A stretch of 37,250 nucleotides of DNA from Phaeodactylibacter sp. (GTDB lineage Bacteria > Bacteroidota > Bacteroidia > Chitinophagales > Saprospiraceae). Positions 15,166 through 22,781 of this stretch are shown one piece after another. Positions within the stretch are counted from its first letter, which is position 1; each line of letters starts with the position of its first letter. Under the pieces are notes generated by a model. It did no database searches. It was not told the origin of the DNA and saw only the letters and a list, made by a program, of their open reading frames with translations. The position numbers and the translations under genes are program-made. The stretch is from NCBI RefSeq assembly GCF_022763345.1, contig NZ_JALEGS010000063.1, positions 1-37,250 of the forward strand, in the 5' to 3' direction.

Positions 15166-17145
15166 ATGGCATTAACCTTAGATCAGTTAGAAGACCGTTT
15201 CCTGCACAGCCTGAAAGCCTTTCAGGATGCCCCTTCCTTTAATAAGGATGACAAGCGGAAACGGCTCATCAGTCAGATCGACTTACTCAGCCGGAATGAA
15301 GAGGGGGTGGAACTCCTTTATCACCGGCTTCCCGAGCTGGATGAATCCGGTTTCTTTGACGGGACGGTATGGGAAAACCCCAATAATCTGGTGCCCGGCC
15401 TGGTAAGAGGCACGCTGCTTGCGGGCTCGCCCACGAGCACTATCGAAATGCTCAATGAATTCCGAATACTCAACATCAGTGAAGGCCGGATCAGCCACCC
15501 TGCTTTTTCGGCTGAACAGGCAAGAGGCTTCATCCATGATATGTTGGTCAATACCTTTGAGCTGGCCTTTGAAGATTTTGAGCACGAAGGATGGAGTGCC
15601 CGGTACGCCGAAGGAGAACTGAAAAAAATCAGGATGCTCTTTAAGATTGTCCGGGAGCGGGTCGACCTGCAGCAGATTAAACCTCATTTGCTGGAAAAAA
15701 TCGAGGTTATTGTAGCGCACCGACCTGTAGTCGTTACCCGCATTAAGCGGATTTTGAGTGTGATCAACCGGGAGCTCACGCTTGATTTGAGTGAAGAGCA
15801 GGACCGCCGGTTGAGCTATTTTATCAATACACTCTTCGGTCCCACAGAGCTTGCCCGCAAGTACAAATCTTCCGGTCAATACGAGACCGCCCTCGAAAAC
15901 CTGGATGCAGATGCCCTGCGGCAGGAATGTCAGGAAGTGGGCAGGATGATGGTGGATACCGGTCTGGTTTCAGAGCATCAGTTGGTGTTGCTGCACTTTG
16001 TGCGTAAGCATCATACCGAACTGGTACCGGAAGTGCTGGCCCTGAACGCTCATGGCCGGGCAGATTACGAGCGGCATCAGCATTTTGTGGATCAGATGAT
16101 TCAGGACTTTATTGTTCCTGGCAACAAGCAGGCGGTGTATGGGCTGGCAAGAGTATTGCAGCGCAATATCTTTTCCCAAAAGACGGCGTGGCACGCCATG
16201 AACCGATTGGTGAAAATCAAGGTACACCCTGAGGTTGGCAGGCGGCTTGAACAGGGTAACCTGACCCGTTTCGACCTGTCTCCCATGCAGTCGCTTATTG
16301 GTGGTATTCTCTGTGTGCTGGGCCTGCCGCTCGGCGTCCGTCAGGGCAACAACCCTACTTGCCAATCTGCAAGAGGCATCAGCATGTGGAGCCGCTACGC
16401 ACCGGCCAAGCTCATCAATATGATGATCGATGCTGCAACTACTAATAATGTCGTCTTCCGTTACGAAGGTGATCAGATCAAGTCGCAGGATGTCATTGAG
16501 GGTTTGACGCAGCAGTTCGACTTTCAGCTGGATCCGGTTTCCATTGTTTTGGTCCCACTGCTGGACAAGGTTTACAACGAAATGATGAAGCGTGCCGGGC
16601 TAAAGCACTTTGGAAAAGACCCTCATGCGTCGGTAAACCCTGCCTTTTATGGGCATTGGATTCAAACGGGCTTCCGTTCGGTGTACAACCCTGCACTGCA
16701 CGCCGTTGAAAAGTACGATGGGTTCGTGCGTATTTTCTATGCTTCTTTCCATCCGGATTACAACGGCGGCCACCATCTGATTTATCCGGTGCCAACGGGG
16801 ATTTTCATTACCGACTCCTCAGCGCAGATGTTGGGTTACCATGCCATTTCCTTGTTGCGCATTGAAAAAGCACCCGAGTCGGAAGAATGGCGGGCCTACT
16901 TTTTCAACCCCAATAGTCAGGGCAAGCAGGATTGGGGGCAGGGCATTCAGCCAACGGTTTGGGGGAATGGAGAGCGCCACGGCGAGTCTTCGCTCCCAGT
17001 GGATGAGTTCGTCTCCCGGGTCTATGCTTTTCATTTCAACGAGCTCCGCCTGGAAGATAAACACCATCAAGTGCCGGTCGAAACAGTAGCAAGGGTGACC
17101 AAGCTATCGAAGGAAAGCTGGGGGCGGAAGTACCGGTGGATTTAA
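15166..17145 (+). CDS. Uncharacterised protein with papain-like Cys-His-Asn pattern
   Basis: 659 residues, not a family I recognise. The N-terminal half (about 1-370) is mostly helical, without signal peptide or membrane segments, so it is probably cytosolic. The C-terminal half carries QGNNPTCQSARG, with Gln393 exactly six residues before Cys399, as in papain (Gln19/Cys25). Further on comes GYHAISLL (His559), followed by YFFNPNSQG (Asn581 or Asn583) and DWGQG, echoing the papain His159 and Asn175-Ser-Trp-Gly elements. I infer a papain-fold cysteine hydrolase or acyl/peptidyl transferase. Its position between an ATP-grasp ligase and a racemase-like gene suggests it trims, transfers or matures the product. 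The family-level assignment is unproven. Confidence 0.7.
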   Translation: MALTLDQLEDRFLHSLKAFQDAPSFNKDDKRKRLISQIDLLSRNEEGVELLYHRLPELDESGFFDGTVWENPNNLVPGLVRGTLLAGSPTSTIEMLNEFRILNISEGRISHPAFSAEQARGFIHDMLVNTFELAFEDFEHEGWSARYAEGELKKIRMLFKIVRERVDLQQIKPHLLEKIEVIVAHRPVVVTRIKRILSVINRELTLDLSEEQDRRLSYFINTLFGPTELARKYKSSGQYETALENLDADALRQECQEVGRMMVDTGLVSEHQLVLLHFVRKHHTELVPEVLALNAHGRADYERHQHFVDQMIQDFIVPGNKQAVYGLARVLQRNIFSQKTAWHAMNRLVKIKVHPEVGRRLEQGNLTRFDLSPMQSLIGGILCVLGLPLGVRQGNNPTCQSARGISMWSRYAPAKLINMMIDAATTNNVVFRYEGDQIKSQDVIEGLTQQFDFQLDPVSIVLVPLLDKVYNEMMKRAGLKHFGKDPHASVNPAFYGHWIQTGFRSVYNPALHAVEKYDGFVRIFYASFHPDYNGGHHLIYPVPTGIFITDSSAQMLGYHAISLLRIEKAPESEEWRAYFFNPNSQGKQDWGQGIQPTVWGNGERHGESSLPVDEFVSRVYAFHFNELRLEDKHHQVPVETVARVTKLSKESWGRKYRWI

Positions 17146-17157
17146 CGAAAAACAATT

Positions 17158-18357
17158 ATGACAAAAAAGCAAATCGGGCACTTTGAGCCTTTCGTACGGA
17201 ACGTCAAGCACACCTCCCGCATTGAGCTCAGCCAATCCGGGCTAAAAAAGAACATCAACTTTATTCGGAAGAAGCTATCCGAGGGAACCCGTCTGTCTTG
17301 TGTGGTGAAAGCCAACGCCTACGGGCACGGCATACCGCAAATCGTGACCATGCTGGGCAAAGTTGGCGTTGACCACATCTCAGTGGCCTCAGCTTACGAA
17401 GCGGAGGAGGTACTGGAGTTCCGAAAAGCAGGTACGGATATTATGATCATGGGCATTCTGTATGATAATGATATCGAATGGGCCATTGCGCATGATATTG
17501 AATTTTATGTGTTCAATTACGAGCGGCTGAAACTGGTTTTGGAAAAAGCCAAAAAGCTAAACCGCAAAGCTAAGGTTCATATCGAAGTGGAAACCGGCAC
17601 CAACCGTACCGGCATGACAGAGGAATACTTCAAAAAAGCGCTTACCTTCCTCAAGCGCAACAACGAGCACATCACTTTTCAGGGGCTGTGCACACATCTT
17701 GGAGGGGCTGAGTCCCTAAGCAGTACCTTCCGGACGGAACAACAGAAAGAACGGTACAAAAACTATCTGGCAGAATGTAAGAAGCGAAAGTATATGCCTG
17801 TAACCCGGCATATCGCCTGCTCCGCCTCCGCTTTGGTGATGCCCGAAACCCATTACGATATGGTGCGGGTTGGCGTGGCAACCTATGGTTTCTGGCCAAG
17901 CCCGGATGTTTACTATCAGCACCTGCAGTCCGTGAATAAGATGAAGGATACTCCCATGAGCCGCATCATCACCTGGAAGTCGGATATCATGGACATTAAA
18001 CATGTACCAAAAGGAGACTTCATTGGCTACGGTACGGCTTTTCAGGCTACGCACGATATGGATATTGCCGTCATCCCGGTGGGTTACTGCAATGGTTACC
18101 CCCGCGGACAGTCCAACCGGGGCTATGTGCTGATAAACGGCCGGAAAGCCCGGATCACAGGTCTGATCAATATGAACTTATTTATGGTGGACATTGGCGA
18201 CATCCCAAACGTGAATACAGGGGACGAGGTGGTACTGCTGGGCAAGCAGAAGAATAACACCATCAACGTCAGTTCATTTACCAATTATACGCAGTTGCTG
18301 AACAATGAAATGCTGAGCCGTTTGCCCACTGCCATCCCCCGCAAAATTGTCCGATAG
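17158..18357 (+). CDS. Divergent alanine-racemase-like PLP enzyme
   Basis: A 399-residue fold-type III PLP enzyme. The PLP lysine is Lys51 in VVKANAYGHG, Arg237 in VRVGVATYG matches the residue contacting the pyridine nitrogen, and Tyr291 in GYGTAF is the likely second catalytic base. Two active-site positions differ from true Alr. The lysine that is usually carbamylated is Glu143 (VHIEVETG, where Alr has a KxDTG-type motif). The segment usually reading SMDxxxVD is NMNLFMVD. Broad-specificity racemases also lack the carbamylated lysine. In this operon, racemisation of ornithine or a related amino acid is more likely than housekeeping D-alanine supply, but this is inference. A short N-terminal extension (about 17 residues) precedes the domain. 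argB starts eight bases downstream. Confidence 0.8.
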   Translation: MTKKQIGHFEPFVRNVKHTSRIELSQSGLKKNINFIRKKLSEGTRLSCVVKANAYGHGIPQIVTMLGKVGVDHISVASAYEAEEVLEFRKAGTDIMIMGILYDNDIEWAIAHDIEFYVFNYERLKLVLEKAKKLNRKAKVHIEVETGTNRTGMTEEYFKKALTFLKRNNEHITFQGLCTHLGGAESLSSTFRTEQQKERYKNYLAECKKRKYMPVTRHIACSASALVMPETHYDMVRVGVATYGFWPSPDVYYQHLQSVNKMKDTPMSRIITWKSDIMDIKHVPKGDFIGYGTAFQATHDMDIAVIPVGYCNGYPRGQSNRGYVLINGRKARITGLINMNLFMVDIGDIPNVNTGDEVVLLGKQKNNTINVSSFTNYTQLLNNEMLSRLPTAIPRKIVR

Positions 18358-18365
18358 AAGAATTT

Positions 18366-19193
18366 ATGGAGCAGGAACCTATAGTATTAATTAAGTACGG
18401 CGGCAACGCCATGCTCAACGACGAGCTAAAGTCTGCTGTGGTCGCCAATATCAAAAAATTACAGGAGTCAGGTACAAAGGTGGTGTTGGTGCACGGCGGT
18501 GGCCCGTTCATCAAAAATATCCTTAAAACGGTGGGCATTGAGTCCGAATTTATCGGCGGCCACCGCAAGACGACACCGGAGGCGCTCAAGTATATTGAGA
18601 TGGCGCTCAAGGGCGAAGTCAACAGCAGCCTGGTTAATTTGTTAAATAAAGCAGGAATGCGTGCGGTAGGCTTGTCTGGTAAGGACGGGCGAATGGTCAC
18701 CGCGGTAAAGCGTTACCACGAAGTGACCGAAAACGGGCAGACCGAACGTTTCGATCTCGGTCAGGTTGGCGACGTGACCAAAGTAGACACCCGCCTTTTG
18801 GAGACGTTGCTTTCGAATAACTTTGTGCCTGTTGTTACCTGTATTGCTTCCGACGAAGCGGGGCAGGACTACAACGTGAACGCCGACATGTTCGCCGGTG
18901 CCCTGGCTGGCGCGCTGAAAGCACAGGACTACCTGGTGCTAACGGATGTTGACGGCCTGCTCAGAGATATTGACGACCCGTCTTCGCTCATTCGGCGGTT
19001 AACACTTGAAGAGCTGCCTGGGCTTTATGGCAGCGTGATCAAAGGCGGTATGATTCCCAAGTTGGAATCCTGCCAAATTGCCCTGGAGCACGGTGCCCGG
19101 CACGCCCGCATTATAAATGGCACGAAGCCAGATACCATCGCTGAAGTCGTGCAATCCGATAACCACTCAATAGGAACAGAGATATGCTTGTAG
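18366..19193 (+). CDS. argB: Acetylglutamate kinase-type enzyme
   Basis: ArgB phosphorylates the gamma-carboxylate of N-acetylglutamate. The 275-residue protein has the amino-acid-kinase glycine motifs IKYGGNAM (about 9-16) and VHGGGPFI (about 42-49), followed by GLSGKDGRM and the NVNADMFAGALAGAL segment. The substrate-loop region reads GGHRKTTPEAL, where most acetylglutamate kinases have a GLRVTD-like motif, so the carrier group (acetyl versus another N-substituent) deserves care. The companion ArgJ in the same operon favours acetyl. The gene overlaps argD by ten bases, implying coupled translation. Confidence 0.9.
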   Translation: MEQEPIVLIKYGGNAMLNDELKSAVVANIKKLQESGTKVVLVHGGGPFIKNILKTVGIESEFIGGHRKTTPEALKYIEMALKGEVNSSLVNLLNKAGMRAVGLSGKDGRMVTAVKRYHEVTENGQTERFDLGQVGDVTKVDTRLLETLLSNNFVPVVTCIASDEAGQDYNVNADMFAGALAGALKAQDYLVLTDVDGLLRDIDDPSSLIRRLTLEELPGLYGSVIKGGMIPKLESCQIALEHGARHARIINGTKPDTIAEVVQSDNHSIGTEICL

Positions 19194-20401
19194 AGGAACA
19201 AACCACAAACGCCACCTTGCATCAGGTGGATAAACAATATTACCTGCCAACTTTTAACCGTATGCCATTGGCGTTCAGCCGTGGTGAGGGCGCTAAGCTC
19301 TGGGACGTGGAAGGCAACGAATACCTCGACGCCCTGGCAGGCATTGCTGTTTGCAATTTAGGGCACTGCCACCCACACGTCGTGAAGAAGCTACAGGAGC
19401 AGGCTGCTAAATTGATGCATATTTCCAATTTCTTTGTGAGTGAGCCGCAGGTAGAACTGTCTGAGCAACTGGTGAAGCGTTCTGGTCTGGACCGGGTGTT
19501 TTTCTCCAACAGTGGCGCAGAATCTGTGGAAGGGGCCATCAAAATTGCCCGGAAGTATGCCCATTCGAACGGTCGTGGCGGCACCATCATTTCCATGCAA
19601 AAGTCCTTCCACGGTCGTACACTAGCTACGATTGCTACCGGCAAAAAGAAAATGCAAAAGGGCTTTGGCCCAATGCCTTCCGGCTTCCAGAAAGTACCCT
19701 TCAATGATATAGAGGCGGTGCGCGCGGCGGTTACCGAAGAGGTGGCGGCCATCATCGTAGAGCCTGTACAGGGCGAGGGCGGTATTAATGTAGCTAAGCC
19801 TTGCTACCTACGTGCTTTGCGCGAGCTTTGCGATAAGGAAAATATTGTGCTGATTTTCGATGAGATTCAGTGCGGGGTAGGGCGTACGGGCGAACTGTTT
19901 GCCAAAGATCATTACGAAGTGCAGCCGGATATTATGACGCTGGCGAAAGGTTTAGGCAATGGATTGCCGGTGGGTGCCATTCTGAGCAATGAGAAAGTAA
20001 GCAGTACCATCGAATTTGGTGACCACGGAACAACTTTTGGAGGCAACCCTATGGCTTGTGCTGCCGGATTGGCCGTTCTGGAAGCGATGGATCAGGATGG
20101 GATTCTGCAGCAAACCCAGCGCAAAGGCTTTTGGCTGAAGGAAATGCTCGATGACCGCCTGGGTACCCACCCGAAGCTACGCCAGATTCGCGGGCTCGGG
20201 CTGATGATTGGCGTGGAGTTTGACTTCCAAACCAAACCGCTGGTGCTGGAAATGCTGAAGCATGGTGTTCTCGCTAATGCCACAGCCGACAACGTGCTGC
20301 GCATGGTGCCCCCACTCGTGATTTCCTACGAAGAGCTGGAGCGCTTGGCAGACACCATCGTCACTTGCATCAAAGCACTGGAATCGCGCGGCGAGTTGTG
20401 A
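19184..20401 (+). CDS. argD: Acetylornithine aminotransferase
   Basis: A 405-residue class III PLP aminotransferase that converts N-acetylglutamate semialdehyde to N-acetylornithine with glutamate as donor. Visible motifs are NSGAESVEGAIKIAR (109-123), FHGRTLATIA, the cofactor aspartate in IFDEIQCGVGRTG (224-236) and the PLP lysine Lys255 in TLAKGLGNGLP. Related enzymes acting on succinylornithine, 4-aminobutyrate or ornithine cannot be told apart by motif alone. The company of ArgB, ArgC and ArgJ makes the acetylornithine assignment strong. The start overlaps the argB end by ten bases. Confidence 0.92.
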   Translation: MLVEEQTTNATLHQVDKQYYLPTFNRMPLAFSRGEGAKLWDVEGNEYLDALAGIAVCNLGHCHPHVVKKLQEQAAKLMHISNFFVSEPQVELSEQLVKRSGLDRVFFSNSGAESVEGAIKIARKYAHSNGRGGTIISMQKSFHGRTLATIATGKKKMQKGFGPMPSGFQKVPFNDIEAVRAAVTEEVAAIIVEPVQGEGGINVAKPCYLRALRELCDKENIVLIFDEIQCGVGRTGELFAKDHYEVQPDIMTLAKGLGNGLPVGAILSNEKVSSTIEFGDHGTTFGGNPMACAAGLAVLEAMDQDGILQQTQRKGFWLKEMLDDRLGTHPKLRQIRGLGLMIGVEFDFQTKPLVLEMLKHGVLANATADNVLRMVPPLVISYEELERLADTIVTCIKALESRGEL

Positions 20402-20435
20402 AACCACCCACAAAAACAATGACACCTACATATAG

Positions 20436-21470
20436 ATGATCAAAACAGCAATTGTTGGCGCTACAGGCTACACCGGGTCTGAGCTTGTGCGCTTGTTGTA
20501 CAACCACCCGGATGTGGAAATTCAAATGATCACTTCGGAAAGCCGTAAAGGAGAGCCCTTTTCAGCCGTCCATCCGCACTTTGAGGGACTGGTGGATCAT
20601 GTCCTGCAGCCGGCTTCGGCTGTTCTGGAAACAGAGCTGGATATGGTATTTCTGGCACTCCCGCACGGCGTTTCCATGGACTACGTGAAGGGGTACCAAT
20701 CGGCAAAGTTTAATGTTGTCGATCTGTCCGGGGATTTCCGGCTTTCTTCCCCTGAAGTCTACGAAGCCTGGTACAAAAAAGACCACACCCATCCCAAAGG
20801 CTTCGAAGATGCCGTTTATGGGTTACCTGAACTGCACAGCGCTGCCATTGAAAAATCCTCATTAGTCGCTAACCCCGGATGCTATCCTACGAGCGCTATT
20901 CTGGGGCTCGCACCGCTGATTGATGCAGGTTGGGTGGATCCGGCACATGTGATTGTCGACTCTAAGTCAGGCATAACGGGTGCGGGTATCAAGGCAAAGC
21001 CGACAACGCACTACTCCAACGTCAGTGATAATTTTAAAGCCTACGGGCTGAAGTCCCACCGCCATACCGTGGAAATACAGGAGCAGCTGTCGGGTCTCCG
21101 CTCGGAGCCTCTTCAGGTGCAGTTTACACCGCATTTGCTGCCGGTAGACCGGGGTATCCTGTCCACTATTTATACCACGCCGGTTCGGGAGGAGGTGAGC
21201 GATCAGGCGCTTAAGAAGCTGTACGAAGACTTCTACGCCGGTGCTCCTTTCGTGCGTTTGCGCAAAACACCGCCCACCCTGAAGGACGTACGGAGCTCCA
21301 ACTTCTGCGATATCTTTACGACTTACGATGAGCGGACCAACCGAATCATCACCTTAGCTGCCATTGATAATTTGGTAAAAGGTGCGGCTGGCCAGGCCAT
21401 GCAGAATATGAACCTGCAATTTGGCTTGCCTGAAACCCGTGGCTTTGTATCCTTGCCACTCAACCCATAA
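20436..21470 (+). CDS. argC: N-acetyl-gamma-glutamyl-phosphate reductase
   Basis: ArgC reduces the ArgB product with NADPH to N-acetylglutamate semialdehyde. The 344-residue length matches the long type-1 ArgC. It begins with a Rossmann motif IVGATGYTGSELVRLL (about 6-21). The catalytic cysteine lies in ANPGCYPTSAIL, and the substrate-binding KSGITGAG and KSHRHTVEIQ segments follow. It sits 34 bases after argD and 14 before argJ, inside the operon. Confidence 0.95.
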   Translation: MIKTAIVGATGYTGSELVRLLYNHPDVEIQMITSESRKGEPFSAVHPHFEGLVDHVLQPASAVLETELDMVFLALPHGVSMDYVKGYQSAKFNVVDLSGDFRLSSPEVYEAWYKKDHTHPKGFEDAVYGLPELHSAAIEKSSLVANPGCYPTSAILGLAPLIDAGWVDPAHVIVDSKSGITGAGIKAKPTTHYSNVSDNFKAYGLKSHRHTVEIQEQLSGLRSEPLQVQFTPHLLPVDRGILSTIYTTPVREEVSDQALKKLYEDFYAGAPFVRLRKTPPTLKDVRSSNFCDIFTTYDERTNRIITLAAIDNLVKGAAGQAMQNMNLQFGLPETRGFVSLPLNP

Positions 21471-21484
21471 ACCCTATATACTGC

Positions 21485-22714
21485 ATGAACACCAACAACA
21501 AAATGATAAGAAACCTTACCACGGTCCGGGGCATCAAATGCTGGGGCGCACACATTGGGATCAAGTCGATGCGGCGCGACCTGGCGCTTATTTACTCGGA
21601 GGTACCTGCCAGTGCAGCTTGTACTTTCACCCAGAATGAAGTAGTAGCCGAGCCGGTCAAACTCTCCCGGGAGCACATCAAAAGTGGAAAAGCCCAGCTC
21701 ATCGTTTGCAATGCCGGCAATGCTAATGCCTGTACCGGCGAGCAGGGCCGCCTGGCAGCTGAAGCAATGGCACAGTCAGCCGCGGAAGAATTGGGCATCA
21801 AAAAAGAGCTGGTCATCGTAGCCTCCACCGGCCTGATCGGTGAGCCTTTCCCAACTGAGGATGTCGTCTCAGGCATTCGCGAGAATATGGCGAAGCTTTC
21901 CAATGATGCTAAAGCGGGCTCTTTTGCGGCCAACGCCATCCTGACCACCGACACCTTCGCCAAAGAGGGTTTCATGGATTTCGACCTGAATGGCACCACC
22001 ATTAATATTGCGGGCATCTCCAAAGGGTCGGGCATGATCCATCCCAATATGGCCACCATGCTCGGCTTTATCGTCTGCGATCTGGCCATCGAGCCTAAGC
22101 TGCTCAATAAAGCGGTAAAAGAGGGTGTCGATATGTCCTTCAATATGATCACTGTAGATGGGGATACTTCTACCAACGATATGGTGGCTGTGCTCTGCAA
22201 CGGTATGGCTGGGAATGAAATGATCAAGTCAGAACAGGATGAAGGGTATCAGCTGTTCCGCAATCGGCTGGAGGAAATGATGGTCCACCTGGCAAAGCTG
22301 ATCATCTCTGATGGGGAAGGGGCGTCCAAGTTCATTGAGTATCAGGTTGTCGGTGCACCCTCTGACAAAGTGGCGCGCACGCTGGTCCGCGAAATATCGG
22401 ACTCCACCCTGGTGAAGGCTGCAATGTTCGGGCGCGATCCCAACTGGGGGCGTATCGTTTGTGCAGCGGGTAATGCCGGGGTGCCATTCGACTATGCTAA
22501 TGTAGACCTGCACCTGGGGGACAATGAAACCTTGATACAGGTACTGGACAAAGGGAAACCCGCTGAATTCGACCGCAACCACGTTAAGCGGTTGCTTCGG
22601 GAGTCTCATCTGCGCATCCGGCTGGATATGAATGCCGGCGAAGGGCAGGGCGTAGGCTGGGGAGCTGACCTGACAACGGATTATGTAATGTTCAACTCGG
22701 TTTATACGACCTGA
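21485..22714 (+). CDS. argJ: Glutamate N-acetyltransferase (ornithine acetyltransferase)
   Basis: ArgJ moves the acetyl group from N-acetylornithine to glutamate, releasing L-ornithine and recycling the acetyl group; some forms also use acetyl-CoA. The proenzyme cleaves itself before a Thr. Here the site is PNMATMLGF after KGSGMIH, in a protein of 409 residues. Other motifs are CNAGNANACTG, STGLIGEPFP and the C-terminal FGRDPNWGRI. The ATG at 21485 gives six residues before a second in-frame ATG; either could be used. It is the last gene of the operon, and a strong terminator follows after 25 bases. With ArgB, C and D it completes an ornithine-making cycle. Confidence 0.95.
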   Translation: MNTNNKMIRNLTTVRGIKCWGAHIGIKSMRRDLALIYSEVPASAACTFTQNEVVAEPVKLSREHIKSGKAQLIVCNAGNANACTGEQGRLAAEAMAQSAAEELGIKKELVIVASTGLIGEPFPTEDVVSGIRENMAKLSNDAKAGSFAANAILTTDTFAKEGFMDFDLNGTTINIAGISKGSGMIHPNMATMLGFIVCDLAIEPKLLNKAVKEGVDMSFNMITVDGDTSTNDMVAVLCNGMAGNEMIKSEQDEGYQLFRNRLEEMMVHLAKLIISDGEGASKFIEYQVVGAPSDKVARTLVREISDSTLVKAAMFGRDPNWGRIVCAAGNAGVPFDYANVDLHLGDNETLIQVLDKGKPAEFDRNHVKRLLRESHLRIRLDMNAGEGQGVGWGADLTTDYVMFNSVYTT

Positions 22715-22739
22715 TTAAGACTTGCCAGAAAGAAAGGGG

Positions 22740-22781
22740 GGCAGGTGTTGAGCTATAATCAGCACCTGCCTTTGTGCTTTT
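22740..22781 (+). terminator. Terminator of the seven-gene operon
   Basis: GGCAGGTGTTGA (22740-22751) pairs with TCAGCACCTGCC (22759-22770), 12 bp including one G-T pair, with a 7-nt loop. TTTGTGCTTTT follows on the plus strand. It lies between argJ and the convergent uvrB and could also stop uvrB transcripts. Confidence 0.85.

Noticed and set aside
13935..22714. LysW-type amino-carrier pathway (ATP-grasp LysX plus LysZ/LysY/LysJ homologs)
   Set aside because: The gene set is superficially similar, but no LysW carrier with an acidic DWGE-type C terminus and no LysK are present, and ArgJ points to acetyl chemistry.
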